64,000 nucleotides of DNA from an uncultured Hyphomonas sp. (GCF_963677035.1 NZ_OY781472.1:310001-374000); one strand, 5' to 3'. Positions 46,381-55,743 are shown, numbered from the stretch's first letter. Notes: a model not told the origin generated them from the letters alone. A program made the numbers and translations.

Positions 46381-47211
46381 TTAGGCAATGCTGTCCGGGA
46401 CGGGCGTCGCCCGCAACGCCGCCACAGACAGGCCATGCCCCGCCAGGAGAAACGGCCCCAGCAACAACAGCCCGCTGGCCCCTGTCGCAAACACGGCGAT
46501 TTCTCCCTGGCCGACCGCGCTGACGATGGCGAGATTGGCGACATAGCCCGCCAGGAACGGCAGGACATGGGTCGCGAGGCTCGCCGCACCGAAGCGCAAC
46601 ACGTTCCCCTTCGTCCAGCGCCAGGTGCGGAACACCATGACCCGCCCGAACTTCACGGTTGCGGCCCCGGTCAACAACAGGCGCAAAGCCAGAAAGGCCA
46701 GCCCGCCAAGCCCGGTGGCATACACAATGGACAGCGCCCAGCCATAGGGTGTCGACATCAGGCCCGCCAGCGCCGCCGGAATCTGCTGGTCTGCCCCTTC
46801 GGCTGCCAGATCCACCAGGCCGGACAATTGCAGCATCACGACGCCGAATATGCCGACAAAGAAAAAGATGAAGAAGCTGACGAAGAAGAAAGCGAGATAG
46901 ATGGCGAGATTCATGTGCATCAGGGCCATGAAGGCCCCTTTGGCATCCGGGATCATCGCCCGGTAGATCATCAGGGACGCCTGCACGCCTGCCAGGAAAA
47001 AGATCACCAGCGCCGCCAGCGTCAGCATCGTGCCGCCTGCGCCGGTATTGAGCGCCCATTTGTAGAAACCGCCCGTCAACGCCAGCAGGGCCAGCCATGG
47101 CAAGCCCGGCAGGGCCGCCTTCGCCGCGAGGCGCCAGGCCTGCCCAATCAGATCGGGAATGGCCGGCGCCACCGCCGGGGATGAGGTATTTGAATCCATG
47201 CAGAATGCCAT
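46381..47211 (-). CDS. Multi-pass membrane protein of unknown function
   Basis: A 276-aa protein with about six transmembrane helices and no recognised family. It starts at ATG 47211 with GGGAG just upstream, or at 47199 (MDSNTSS). The frame continues further, but that part overlaps trmFO on the opposite strand and is rejected. It lies in the same direction as the two paralogues below it, 54 bp before their first start, and may be part of the same unit. Confidence 0.6.
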   Translation of the reverse strand: MAFCMDSNTSSPAVAPAIPDLIGQAWRLAAKAALPGLPWLALLALTGGFYKWALNTGAGGTMLTLAALVIFFLAGVQASLMIYRAMIPDAKGAFMALMHMNLAIYLAFFFVSFFIFFFVGIFGVVMLQLSGLVDLAAEGADQQIPAALAGLMSTPYGWALSIVYATGLGGLAFLALRLLLTGAATVKFGRVMVFRTWRWTKGNVLRFGAASLATHVLPFLAGYVANLAIVSAVGQGEIAVFATGASGLLLLGPFLLAGHGLSVAALRATPVPDSIA

Positions 47212-47277
47212 ACCGCTCCCGGGCGTAGCCGCAAACCCCGTCTTGACGGAACCCGCCGGCCTGCGCATGTCCCGCGC

Positions 47278-48681
47278 ATGAGCATCAAACCTATTCATAT
47301 CATCGGCGGCGGCATGGCCGGATCGGAAGCAACCTGGCAGGCGGCCAACGCTGGCGTGCCAGTGATCCTGCACGAAATGCGCGGCGTGAAAGGCACAGAA
47401 GCCCACCAGACCGACAAGCTGGCGGAGCTTGTCTGCTCGAACTCGTTCCGCTCCGACGATCATACGGCGAACGCGGTCGGCGTGCTTCACGAGGAGATGC
47501 GCCGCGCGAACGGGCTGATCATTTCCACGGCGGCAGAGCATCAGGTGCCCGCCGGCAGCGCGCTGGCAGTCGACCGGGAGGGGTTTGCCGAAGCGGTCAC
47601 CGCAAAGCTGGAAGCGCACCCGAACGTGACCATTGTGCGCGAGGAAATCGCTGGCATCCCGCCGGAAGACTGGGACAGCGTGATCGTCGCCACCGGCCCG
47701 CTGACATCCATTCCGCTGGCCGAGGCAATTCATGCCCACACCGGCGAGGATGACCTCGCCTTCTTCGACGCCATCGCCCCGATCATCTATTTCGACAGCA
47801 TCGACATGTCGAAAGCCTGGCGCCAGAGCCGGTATGACAAGCCGGGACCGGGCGGCGACACGGCCGCCTACATCAACTGTCCGCTGACGGAAGAGCAATA
47901 CAATGCCTTCATCGACGCGCTGATCGCGGGCGAGAAGACAGAATTCCGCGACTGGGAAAAAGACACGCCCTATTTCGAAGGCTGCCTGCCTATCGAAGTC
48001 ATGGCAGAACGTGGCCGCGAGACGTTGCGCTTCGGCCCGATGAAGCCCGTCGGCCTGACCAATCCGCACCAGCCGGACGTGAAGGCCCACGCCATCGTCC
48101 AGCTGCGCCAGGACAATGCCCTCGGCACGCTGTGGAACATGGTCGGCTTCCAGACCAAGCTGAAATACGGCGCGCAGACCGACATCTTCCGCATGATCCC
48201 CGGCCTTGAGACGGCGGAGTTCGCGCGTCTCGGCGGCATCCACCGCAACACCTTTCTGAACTCACCGAAGCTGCTGGACGCCCAGCTGCGCATGAAATCC
48301 ATGCCGCGCCTGCGCTTTGCCGGACAGGTCACCGGCGTGGAAGGCTATGTCGAAAGCGCAGCCATGGGCCTGCTCGCCGGGCGCTTCGCTGCTGCCGAAC
48401 GCCTCGGCCAGACACTGGACGCCCCGCCGCCAACAACGGCGCTTGGCGCGCTCGTCACGCACATCACGGGCGGCCACCTCGAAGGCAAACAGACCTTCCA
48501 GCCGATGAACGTCAATTTCGGTCTCTTCCCGGACATCGCCGAATTCCCGAAGACCGACGAGAACGGCAAACGCCTGCGCGGCAAGGCGAAAGGCCGCGCC
48601 AAGAAAGGCGCCCAGGCCGCCCGCGCGCTAAGCGATATCGATGCATGGCTGACGGCGCAGGCGCTGGTGGCAGTGGAGTAG
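47278..48681 (+). CDS. trmFO: FAD/folate-dependent tRNA (uracil-54-C5) methyltransferase
   Basis: A 467-aa flavoprotein that makes ribothymidine at tRNA position 54 using methylene-tetrahydrofolate. The dinucleotide-binding GGGMAGSEA is at about 8-16, and [14 protein letters not shown] is the TrmFO/Gid signature. HINGGHLEG-type and [12 protein letters not shown] blocks near 400 confirm it. The C terminus has a short basic run ([13 protein letters not shown]). Confidence 0.94.
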   Translation: MSIKPIHIIGGGMAGSEATWQAANAGVPVILHEMRGVKGTEAHQTDKLAELVCSNSFRSDDHTANAVGVLHEEMRRANGLIISTAAEHQVPAGSALAVDREGFAEAVTAKLEAHPNVTIVREEIAGIPPEDWDSVIVATGPLTSIPLAEAIHAHTGEDDLAFFDAIAPIIYFDSIDMSKAWRQSRYDKPGPGGDTAAYINCPLTEEQYNAFIDALIAGEKTEFRDWEKDTPYFEGCLPIEVMAERGRETLRFGPMKPVGLTNPHQPDVKAHAIVQLRQDNALGTLWNMVGFQTKLKYGAQTDIFRMIPGLETAEFARLGGIHRNTFLNSPKLLDAQLRMKSMPRLRFAGQVTGVEGYVESAAMGLLAGRFAAAERLGQTLDAPPPTTALGALVTHITGGHLEGKQTFQPMNVNFGLFPDIAEFPKTDENGKRLRGKAKGRAKKGAQAARALSDIDAWLTAQALVAVE

Positions 48682-48691
48682 GTCGCCGCCT

Positions 48692-49432
48692 CTACTTCAC
48701 CAGCATCCAGATCGCCATCGCGACCATCATGACGTTCTCCAGCAGCGAGATGAAGCCCAACGGCACATTGCTTTCGCCGCCAACACAGGCGCATTTCAGG
48801 TCGCGCTTCTCAATATAGACGGCGCGGTAGACCGATACGGCGCCGATCGCCCCGATAAACAGCGCCATCGGTGCAGCGAGCCAGGTCAGCGCGCCGGCGA
48901 TCATCAGCACGCCGGCGAACAGTTCCGCAAACGGATAGACATAGGCATAGCGCACATACCGCCGCGCCAGCAGGTCGTAGCCGAGAAAGGAGTTGGAGAA
49001 GGAATCGATATCGCGCAGCTTCTGCACGGCCAGCAGACACATGCTGATCGCGATGAACCACTCGGCCACCCGCATTGACAGCAGAGTGCCAAACGCCGCC
49101 CAGCTCACCGCCAGCGCCATCAGCGCCGCCGAGGCAAAGATCGCGATCACCGGCGTGTAGGTCTTCGCGTCCTTGTCCTTCAGCGGCAGGCCGAAGAATT
49201 GGCGCAGGTCGTCATAGCCGCCGATCCGCTTGCCATCGATGAAGGTCTGCGGCGTCGTCTTCACGTCATGCTTCGCCTTGAAGGCGTCTGTTTCCTCGCG
49301 GGAGGTCAGCAGATGGTCATCCACCTTGTAGCCCTTCCGTCGAAGCAGGCCGCGGCTCTTCAGGCCGAAGGGACAGATGTGCTGCGGTGTTTTCATCCGG
49401 TAGAGCGTGGCGACAGGTTTGGCCGATGACAT
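48692..49432 (-). CDS. Glutaredoxin-like domain fused to MauE/DoxX-type membrane domain
   Basis: A 246-aa fusion. The N-terminal about 85 residues are glutaredoxin-like (TLYRMKTPQHICPFGLKSRG, then a TTPQTFIDGKRIGGYDDL block). The expected second active-site Cys is replaced by Gly (CPFG), so it would act as a monothiol protein. The rest is a four-helix MauE/DoxX domain (YVYPFAELFAGVLM) with CACVG near the end. The ATG at 49432 has GGAG upstream. It is divergent from a MerR regulator, with a mer-type operator between them; a thiol or metal stress role is likely. Confidence 0.8.
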   Translation of the reverse strand: MSSAKPVATLYRMKTPQHICPFGLKSRGLLRRKGYKVDDHLLTSREETDAFKAKHDVKTTPQTFIDGKRIGGYDDLRQFFGLPLKDKDAKTYTPVIAIFASAALMALAVSWAAFGTLLSMRVAEWFIAISMCLLAVQKLRDIDSFSNSFLGYDLLARRYVRYAYVYPFAELFAGVLMIAGALTWLAAPMALFIGAIGAVSVYRAVYIEKRDLKCACVGGESNVPLGFISLLENVMMVAMAIWMLVK

Positions 49433-49465
49433 GGGAAAGCTCCGCTTGTGAGTCAGGTGCTCCCT

Positions 49466-49496
49466 ATATAACTTCCGTACTATGGTACGGTTGCAA
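49466..49496 (-). promoter_or_regulatory. MerR-type promoter-operator for the glutaredoxin-MauE gene
   Basis: On the minus strand TTGCAA (49491-49496) as -35 is followed after exactly 19 bp by TTATAT (49466-49471) as -10. The long spacer holds the perfect dyad CCGTAC-TATG-GTACGG (49475-49490). A 19-bp spacer with a centred dyad is the hallmark of MerR-activated promoters, and CCGTAC/GTACGG recalls the mercury merOP. Confidence 0.8.
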
Positions 49497-49508
49497 GACG
49501 ATCTGAGC

Positions 49509-49904
49509 ATGAGTATCGGTCAACTCGCCCGCGCTGGCGCGGTGGGGGTCGAAACCGTCCGCTATTATCAGCGTCAGGGCCTGATGGCGCTGCCTGCCCG
49601 GCCAGCGGGTGGCGGCGCGGCGGGCGGCACCAGGAAGTATGGCGCGGCAGATCTGGAACGCCTGCATTTCATCCGCTCCGCTCAGGCCGCTGGCTTTACC
49701 CTGAAACAAATTGCGCGGCTGATCGTACTCGACGCCACATCAGACCGGTCCGAAGTGCGTCAGATGGCCCGCGACAGAATCGATGCACTGGATGCCCGGA
49801 TCAGAGAGCTTAGAGACGCCCGCACCGCCCTGCAGAAACTCGCCCACCAGTGCGACCATGCCGAAGATGGCCCTTGCCCGATCCTGAAGGCGTTCGAGGC
49901 TTAG
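49509..49904 (+). CDS. MerR-family transcriptional regulator
   Basis: A protein of 131 aa from ATG 49509 (140 aa from ATG 49482, which lies inside the operator dyad; neither has a clear ribosome-binding site). It has a winged-helix DNA-binding head (SIGQLARAGAVGVETVRYYQ), then a dimerisation helix and a C-terminal Cys pair in HQCDHAEDGPCPIL. Mercury MerR uses three Cys; here the helix cysteine (C82 in Tn501) is replaced, leaving two, so the inducer may differ. It probably controls the divergent glutaredoxin-MauE gene. Confidence 0.85.
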   Translation: MSIGQLARAGAVGVETVRYYQRQGLMALPARPAGGGAAGGTRKYGAADLERLHFIRSAQAAGFTLKQIARLIVLDATSDRSEVRQMARDRIDALDARIRELRDARTALQKLAHQCDHAEDGPCPILKAFEA

Positions 49905-50551
49905 ACCTGCCCGGTCCGGATGGCTTTCAGGATGCTGAGGCGTTTGGTGACGGCGTCCGGTTCGCCCTTTTCGCTGTAGTGCTTGCGCAGGCGATAATGG
50001 GCGACGGCCGGGCGGATGGATTTCGGCACCGGCTTCACATGCGGACCGAAGGCTTTCGTCTCTGACCGGCGCAGCGCGGCATAGGCGGGGGCCACATCCC
50101 GGATTTCCTCGGCCCAGTCATGATGGGACGCCAGCATGCTGGCCGCGATGAGGGCGAGCCAGGCTTCCGGTTCCTTGCTGCGGTCCTCCGCCACGAAGGC
50201 GGCTTCGTATCCATCGACCAGCCTTTGCAGCGCAGCGGGCTTCAGCTGGCCGGCCGCCGCCTGCTCGGCGATGGCGAGGCAGACATCATGCTCGCGCGGC
50301 GTTTTTCCCTCCGCCAGCTCAGTCAGCGCTTCGCGCCACCACTGAAACCGGATCAGACCCAGCGTCTCTTCCGAGACGGCAAGCCGCACCCGGGCCAGTT
50401 CATAGGCCAGCGCATAGAGGGCTGTCAGGGCCTGACGCTGGGCCGAAGGCGCGTAACGGCTGGAGATCCAGCGGTCCTCATCGACCTTGCGGACCCGCTT
50501 GTCGATTGCGGCCCACTGTGTTTTGGAAAGGGGGGGGGTTGTATTCGGCAT
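49901..50551 (-). CDS. Squalene/phytoene synthase-fold protein (NDUFAF6-like)
   Basis: A 216-aa protein of the isoprenoid synthase fold: DRWISSRYAPSAQRQALTAL, the hallmark RFQWWREALTEL and a WLALIAASMLASHHDW region. The DxxxD metal-binding aspartates of true phytoene synthases are not seen and it is shorter than usual. Such short proteins resemble NDUFAF6, a complex I assembly factor. An assembly or non-catalytic role is an inference. Start 50551 (or 50560); divergent from sodB. Confidence 0.65.
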   Translation of the reverse strand: MPNTTPPLSKTQWAAIDKRVRKVDEDRWISSRYAPSAQRQALTALYALAYELARVRLAVSEETLGLIRFQWWREALTELAEGKTPREHDVCLAIAEQAAAGQLKPAALQRLVDGYEAAFVAEDRSKEPEAWLALIAASMLASHHDWAEEIRDVAPAYAALRRSETKAFGPHVKPVPKSIRPAVAHYRLRKHYSEKGEPDAVTKRLSILKAIRTGQV

Positions 50552-50615
50552 GGAACCCATATGTCGGATGACGCGCTTATCTACCAGATACATACCTGCA
50601 AGAAAGGAATTCCAG

Positions 50616-51224
50616 ATGGCATTCACACTTCCCGATCTTCCCTATGGGCGCGATGCGTTGGCGCCACACATTTCCGAACAGACCCTGAACTTCCACTATG
50701 GCAAGCACCACCAGGCCTATGTGACCAATCTGAACGGCCTGATCGAGGGCACGGACCTCGAAAGCAAGTCGCTTGAGGAAATCGTCAAAATCGCAGCGGC
50801 CGATGCGTCCAAAGCCGGCATGTTCAACAATGCCGCGCAGGTGTGGAACCACACCTTCTACTGGCACTCGATGAAGCCCGGCGGCGGCGGCAAGCCGCAC
50901 GGCAAGGCTGCAGAGCTGATCGATCGCGACCTCGGCGGCTATGACGAATTCGTCAAGGCGTTCAAGGCGGCTGGCGGCACGCAGTTCGGCTCCGGCTGGG
51001 CCTGGCTGGTCCTGAAAGATGGCAAGCTGGCCATCACCAAGACCCCGAACGCCGAGACCCCGCTGACGGAAGACGGCACCACGCCGCTCCTGACCATGGA
51101 TGTGTGGGAACACGCCTACTATCTCGACTATCAGAACTCCCGTCCGAACTATATGGACACCTTCCTGACGAGCCTGGTGAACTGGGACTTCGTGAACCAG
51201 AACCTCGCTGACGCGGGCGCCTGA
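50616..51224 (+). CDS. sodB: Iron superoxide dismutase
   Basis: A 202-aa enzyme that dismutes superoxide. Metal ligands lie in LNFHYGKHHQAYV (His), NNAAQVWNHTFYWHS (His) and TMDVWEHAYYLDYQN (Asp, His). AAQVWNHTFYW and the QFGSGWAW block favour the Fe type over Mn. The ATG at 50616 has AAAGGAA upstream; the frame extends back to 50487 without support. A long hairpin follows at 51233. Confidence 0.94.
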   Translation: MAFTLPDLPYGRDALAPHISEQTLNFHYGKHHQAYVTNLNGLIEGTDLESKSLEEIVKIAAADASKAGMFNNAAQVWNHTFYWHSMKPGGGGKPHGKAAELIDRDLGGYDEFVKAFKAAGGTQFGSGWAWLVLKDGKLAITKTPNAETPLTEDGTTPLLTMDVWEHAYYLDYQNSRPNYMDTFLTSLVNWDFVNQNLADAGA

Positions 51225-51608
51225 TTTCGCCAGGGTCCCTGCGGCAGAGGCCGTGGGGACCCGGCCATACTCTGCGCGCCCGGTGCAGCGCGCCACACGC
51301 CGGATCTGAAACGGATCCCGCACCCTTCCTGAAATTCGGCCGATTCCTGCCTGATTGGCGCGCCTCAACAGGCCTGCGCGGATCGAGGACGCCATGAAAC
51401 GCCGCGAGATACCCGCCGGGGGCTAGCTCCCGGTCCTGAACGCAGCCCCTTCACGTCAAGCCCGAAATACACTATGTGCAGCGCACAAGACGCTCCGGGC
51501 ATGGAAAGCGCCCGGTCCGCGGAACGCACATTACAGTGCGGAAAGCGGAATGTTCGCGGCCATTCGGGCCGCACCGGGTAACAACTTCCATCCTAGGAAC
51601 GACAGAAA
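51225..51608. other. 384-bp intergenic region between sodB and the helicase
   Basis: No convincing gene. It begins with the sodB terminator-like hairpin. The rest is the long leader and promoter of the cold-shock-type helicase gene. A frame of 10 codons (ATG 51394) behind GAGG exists but is too short to call. Confidence 0.5.
51233..51262 (+). terminator. Long hairpin after sodB
   Basis: GGGTCCC-T-GCGGC (51233-51245) pairs with GCCGT-G-GGGACCC (51250-51262) in a near-continuous 13-bp stem with wobble pairs and a tetraloop. There is no T-tract, so it may be a rho-assisted terminator or an mRNA-stability element. Confidence 0.5.
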
Positions 51609-53195
51609 TTGACTGAAACGACATTCGCCGACCTCGGGCTCGGCCCGAACATCCTCAAAGCCCTGGACGAGTCGGGCTACACGCATCCGACCCCCATTCA
51701 GGCAGAAGCCATTCCGCATGTTCTCAATGGCGGCGACGTCACCGGCATCGCCCAGACCGGCACCGGCAAGACCGCCGCCTTCGTGCTGCCGATGATCCAC
51801 CGCCTGTCCCGTGGCCGCGCCCGCGCCCGCATGCCGCGCTGTCTCATCCTCTGCCCGACGCGCGAACTCGCTGCGCAGGTTGCCGAGAGCTTCGAGAAAT
51901 ATGGCAAACACCTGAAGCTGACCATGGCGCTGTTGATCGGCGGAGTGAGCTTCAAGGAGCAGGAAGGCCTGCTGCAACGCGGTGTCGACGTTCTGATCGC
52001 AACGCCGGGCCGCCTGATCGACCAGTTCGATCGCGGCAAGCTGCTGCTGATGGGCGTGGAATATTTCATCATCGACGAAGCCGACCGCATGCTCGACATG
52101 GGCTTTATCCCGGACATCGAGAAGATCTGCGCCAAGCTGCCGCCGCGCCGGCAGACGCTGCTGTTCTCCGCGACCTTCCCGACCGACATTCAGCGCCTGG
52201 CGAAAACCTTCCAGCGCGATCCGGTGAAAATCGAAGTCGCCCGCCCCACGGATGCGGCGACCACGATCACCCAGCATGTGGTCCACCTGCCGACCGACGG
52301 AGCCAAAGCCAAGCGCACCGCGCTGCGCCGCGTCATTGAATCCCGCGATGTGAAAAACGGTATCGTCTTCTGCAACCGCAAGGTCGAAGTCGATATTGTC
52401 GCCGCCTCGCTGACCAAGCACGGGCACGACGCTGCGCCGATTCACGGCGACCTGCCCCAGTCCGTCCGGACGGAAACGCTTCAGAAATTCCGCGATGGCG
52501 ATCTGAAACTGCTCGTCGCCTCCGATGTTGCGGCCCGCGGGCTCGACATTCCGGATGTCGGCCATGTGTTCAACTACGCCCCGCCGCCGAAAGATGAAGA
52601 CTATATCCACCGGATCGGCCGGACAGGCCGCGCCGGGCGCACGGGCGAGAGCTTCACGCTCGTCTCCCCGGACGATGAAAAGTCCTGGGGCTTTGTCCTC
52701 AAGATGATCGACAAGGATGTCGAAGAGTACATGCCGGAAGGCCTGCTCGAAGAGATCGAAAACCTGCCGCCGGAAGAGAAATCCGGACGCGGGCGCCGTG
52801 GCAGCAGCCGTGATAGCGGACGCAGCCGAGGGGGCCGCGGCGAACGCACGCGCGGACCACGCAGCCGCAGCCGGAAGGAAGAACCGGAAGCCGAGACCGA
52901 AACCGCCGCCACAGCGCCGGAAGAAACGGTGCGCGAAGACACCGCGCGTGAGGACAAGCCGGCCAAGGCTGAAAAGCCCGCCAAAGCCGAGAAGGCTGAA
53001 AAGCCGGAAAAAGCTGAAAAGAGCGAAAAGCCTGAGAAGCCCGAAAAGAGCGAGAAGCCCAAGCGCGAACGCGCCGAGCGCAAGGAAAAGCCAACGCGGG
53101 ACCGCAAGCGCAAGGATGATGATCTGATCCTCGACCCGGCACCTGAAAAGGTGAAAGGGTTTGGCGATGACATCCCGGCCTTCCTGAAACGCTAG
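51609..53195 (+). CDS. DEAD-box RNA helicase, RhlE-type
   Basis: A 528-aa ATP-dependent helicase. Motifs are in order: Q motif (GYTHPTPIQ), Walker A TGTGKT, PTRELA, DEAD (IIDEADRMLDMG), SAT (LFSATFP), and the C-terminal HRIGRTGRAGRTG at about 335-350. A long disordered tail from about residue 395 first has a Gly/Arg/Ser-rich stretch and then a Lys/Glu/Pro repeat (KAEKPAKAEK units), probably for RNA or ribosome contact. The TTG at 51609 is the likely start (AGGA upstream) since no in-frame ATG is near. Confidence 0.9.
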   Translation: MTETTFADLGLGPNILKALDESGYTHPTPIQAEAIPHVLNGGDVTGIAQTGTGKTAAFVLPMIHRLSRGRARARMPRCLILCPTRELAAQVAESFEKYGKHLKLTMALLIGGVSFKEQEGLLQRGVDVLIATPGRLIDQFDRGKLLLMGVEYFIIDEADRMLDMGFIPDIEKICAKLPPRRQTLLFSATFPTDIQRLAKTFQRDPVKIEVARPTDAATTITQHVVHLPTDGAKAKRTALRRVIESRDVKNGIVFCNRKVEVDIVAASLTKHGHDAAPIHGDLPQSVRTETLQKFRDGDLKLLVASDVAARGLDIPDVGHVFNYAPPPKDEDYIHRIGRTGRAGRTGESFTLVSPDDEKSWGFVLKMIDKDVEEYMPEGLLEEIENLPPEEKSGRGRRGSSRDSGRSRGGRGERTRGPRSRSRKEEPEAETETAATAPEETVREDTAREDKPAKAEKPAKAEKAEKPEKAEKSEKPEKPEKSEKPKRERAERKEKPTRDRKRKDDDLILDPAPEKVKGFGDDIPAFLKR

Positions 53196-53210
53196 ATCTC
53201 AGGCCAATCA

Positions 53211-53249
53211 AAAAAAGCCCCTCATCCAGCCGGATGAGGGGCTTTTTTG
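53211..53249. terminator. Strong bidirectional intrinsic terminator
   Basis: An 11-bp perfect stem GCCCCTCATCC/GGATGAGGGGC (53218-53228 and 53233-53243) with the loop AGCC is flanked by an A-run (53211-53217) and a T-run (53244-53249). It can terminate both the helicase (+) and the aldehyde dehydrogenase (-). Confidence 0.92.
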
Positions 53250-53265
53250 TTGGCTCGACAGGCGG

Positions 53266-54702
53266 TCAGCGCTTCAGCCGGCCCTGGACCTGCTTGCGGA
53301 ATGCCTCACCATAAGGCGGGCGGATCATGGCGATCATCTCGCTGCCTGTCTGGGTAAAGACAGACTTCTTGTGGCTGAATTCCAGGAAGCCTTCCCGGCC
53401 ATGATAGGAGCCCATGCCCGACGGGCCCACGCCGCCGAACGGCAGGTCTTCCTGACCGATATGCATGATCACATCATTCACGGTCACGCCGCCAGACGTG
53501 GTGTTGTTCAGCACCATATCCTTTTCCGCAGCGTCTTCACCGAAATAGTAGAGCCCCAGCGGCCGGTCATGCGCGTTGATATAGTCGATCGTCTGCTTCG
53601 TATCGGAATAGGACTTGATGGGCAGGATCGGCCCGAAGATCTCATCCTGCATCACTTTCAGATCTTCCGATGGATCGACGATGATGTGCGGCGGAATCTT
53701 GTGATGTGGCTGCTGGGCGAAATTCTCGCCGGTCGGATTGATCTCGATAACCTCGGCGCCCTTCGACTTCGCTTCGTCGATATAACCCATCAGACGGTCA
53801 TAGTGGCGTTGGTTCACAATGGAGGTGTAGTCGTCATTGTCCTTCAGGCCGCTCGGATACATCGTTTGGACCGCCTGCGTCGCGGCGGCGACGAAATCGG
53901 CGGTCTTTTCCTTCGGCACGAACGCATAATCCGGCGCGAGGCAGATCTGTCCGGCATTCAATGCCTTGCCAGCCATGATGCGGTTGGCCGCTTTCTGCAG
54001 GTCTGCCGACCGGCCCAGCACGACCGGGCTCTTGCCGCCAAGTTCCAGCGTGAGCGGAACCAGATTGTCGGCCGCCGCGCGCATGACATGGTGCGCGATG
54101 GAGGTCGCCCCGGTGAAGAGGATGTGATCGAAGGCCAGCGCGGTAAACTCGGCGCCAATGTCCGGGCCGCCGGTGATCACGGCCACTTCTTCCTCGTCAT
54201 AATATTGGGCGATTGCCTTCTTCATCACTTCGGATGTGACTTCCGTGAACTCGGACGGCTTGATCATGCAGCGATTGCCCGCCGCAAACACACCTGCCAG
54301 CGGGGCGAATGTCAGATTCACCGGGAAGTTCCACGGGCTGATGACGCCGATCACGCCCTTCGGCTGGTACTGGATCTGCGACCTGGCGCCGAGCAGACCC
54401 AGCGGGAATTCCGACTTGCGCTTTTCCGGACGCATCCATTTGGCGACGTGCTTTTTGGCATGCTTCAGGGGGCCAATGGAGCTCGCGATATCGGTGAAAG
54501 CCGACTGGTCCTTCGACCGGTGCCCGAAGTCCTGGCACATCGCATCGACCAGTTCGTCATTATAGGTGATCAGGAGATCAATCGCCTTGTCGATCCATTC
54601 AATCCGCTTGGCGGCCGACGGAATTCCGTCGCGGATATGGGCCGCTTTCTGCCTGGCGAGAATGCCGGCCATGCCGGTGGTGGGGGCGCTATCAAGAGCC
54701 AT
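53266..54702 (-). CDS. Aldehyde dehydrogenase (coniferyl-aldehyde dehydrogenase-like)
   Basis: A 478-aa NAD(P)+-dependent ALDH. The catalytic Glu is in LTLELGGKSPVVLG and the Cys in ALNAGQICLAPDYAFV. IGVISPWNFPVNLTFAPL is the cofactor region and VTVNDVIMHIGQEDLPFGG closes the active site. APDY after the Cys and the overall pattern match the coniferyl-aldehyde dehydrogenase branch, which oxidises coniferaldehyde to ferulate. That would link to the feruloyl-CoA ligase at the left end, but this group often has broad substrates. Confidence 0.85.
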   Translation of the reverse strand: MALDSAPTTGMAGILARQKAAHIRDGIPSAAKRIEWIDKAIDLLITYNDELVDAMCQDFGHRSKDQSAFTDIASSIGPLKHAKKHVAKWMRPEKRKSEFPLGLLGARSQIQYQPKGVIGVISPWNFPVNLTFAPLAGVFAAGNRCMIKPSEFTEVTSEVMKKAIAQYYDEEEVAVITGGPDIGAEFTALAFDHILFTGATSIAHHVMRAAADNLVPLTLELGGKSPVVLGRSADLQKAANRIMAGKALNAGQICLAPDYAFVPKEKTADFVAAATQAVQTMYPSGLKDNDDYTSIVNQRHYDRLMGYIDEAKSKGAEVIEINPTGENFAQQPHHKIPPHIIVDPSEDLKVMQDEIFGPILPIKSYSDTKQTIDYINAHDRPLGLYYFGEDAAEKDMVLNNTTSGGVTVNDVIMHIGQEDLPFGGVGPSGMGSYHGREGFLEFSHKKSVFTQTGSEMIAMIRPPYGEAFRKQVQGRLKR

Positions 54703-54863
54703 GGATCCGATCTCCCTGCTTATCGGTTATTCTGAACAGTGTAGCGCACGTTCATTGCTTAACAATGGAAGATTGACCTTGCCCCCGGGTGAGGCGTTCA
54801 CAAGCCGCCAACCGGGGCTAAATTGCGCGCCAGACAAAGATCCACGCCACAGGGAGGGCGACC

Positions 54864-55658
54864 ATGAGCTACGAGCTGATTTCCTACGAACTGAAGGGCA
54901 ATATCGCCGTTATCGCCTTCAACGATCCGAAAACGATGAATGCCTGCGGTGTCGATACCGCACAGGAGATGCTGCACGCCCTCGAAAAAGCCGCCGACGA
55001 GGCGCGTTGCACCGTGATTACAGGGAATGGACGGGGTTTCTGTTCCGGCGCCAATCTGGGCAAGGTCAGCGGAACGTCGCTGAGCCATCCGGGCTCCAAG
55101 CCCGACGCTGGCCGCCCGCTGGACACCCATTACAACCCGATGATTGTCGCCATCCGCGAACACCCGCACCCGGTGATCACCGCCGTGAACGGCGCGGCGG
55201 CAGGGGTGGGCTGTTCCATCGGCCTGATGGGCGACATGATCGTCGCGGCGAAAAGCGCTTACTTCCTGCAGGCGTTCCGCCGCATCGGCCTGGTGCCGGA
55301 TGGCGGCTCCACCTGGCTGCTGGCCCGCACGGTCGGCCGGGTTCGCGCCATGGAAATGGCCCTGTTCGGCGAAAAACTGCCTGCCGACAAAGCCCTGGAG
55401 TGGGGCATGATCAACAAGGTCGTCGAGGATGACCAGCTGATGGCGACCGCGCTGGAATGGGCCGAAACTCTTTCAACCGGCCCGACGGTCGCTTTGGCCG
55501 GCATGCGCAAACTGATCTGGGACGCCACCGAAACCGGTTTTGGCGACGCGCTGCACGAAGAACGCCTCGCACAGCGCAAAGCAGGGCGGACAGCGGACTT
55601 TGCGGAGGGCGTGAAGGCCTTCCTCGAAAAGCGCCCGGCAGAATTCCACGGAAAGTAA
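54864..55658 (+). CDS. Enoyl-CoA hydratase/isomerase family protein
   Basis: A 264-aa crotonase-fold protein. GNGRGFCSGANLGKVSG and AVNGAAAGVGCSIGLMGD are the oxyanion-hole regions. One catalytic Glu is replaced: the second position reads RRIGLVPDGGSTWLL, where the P-D-G-G pattern is that of 2,3-dehydroadipyl/isomerase-like members. The GGGAGGG site upstream of ATG 54864 is strong. Beta-oxidation or an aromatic-degradation side role is possible. Confidence 0.86.
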   Translation: MSYELISYELKGNIAVIAFNDPKTMNACGVDTAQEMLHALEKAADEARCTVITGNGRGFCSGANLGKVSGTSLSHPGSKPDAGRPLDTHYNPMIVAIREHPHPVITAVNGAAAGVGCSIGLMGDMIVAAKSAYFLQAFRRIGLVPDGGSTWLLARTVGRVRAMEMALFGEKLPADKALEWGMINKVVEDDQLMATALEWAETLSTGPTVALAGMRKLIWDATETGFGDALHEERLAQRKAGRTADFAEGVKAFLEKRPAEFHGK

Positions 55659-55692
55659 CCTAAGATTTATGACGCTTACCCACTCGCCTTTA

Positions 55693-55732
55693 AGAATGGG
55701 GTAATTCCTTCGGAGTATTCCCTCTCCATTCT
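55693..55732 (+). other. Hairpin leader of the DUF3291 gene
   Basis: GAATGG and CCATTC pair at the ends of a 40-nt stem-loop with a small internal stem around TTCC-TTC-GGA. It lies directly before the GGAGG ribosome-binding site (55733-55737) of the next gene. A role in translation is possible but not shown. Confidence 0.35.
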
Positions 55733-55743
55733 GGAGGTTGGGG

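Noticed and set aside
47212..48243. Upstream extension of the third membrane-protein gene
   Set aside because: The added part is antisense to trmFO, lacks a signal or membrane pattern and has no start site; ATG 47211 has a Shine-Dalgarno.
51394..51426. Ten-codon frame with GAGG upstream in the sodB-helicase gap
   Set aside because: Too short to support without expression data; noted only as a possible leader peptide.
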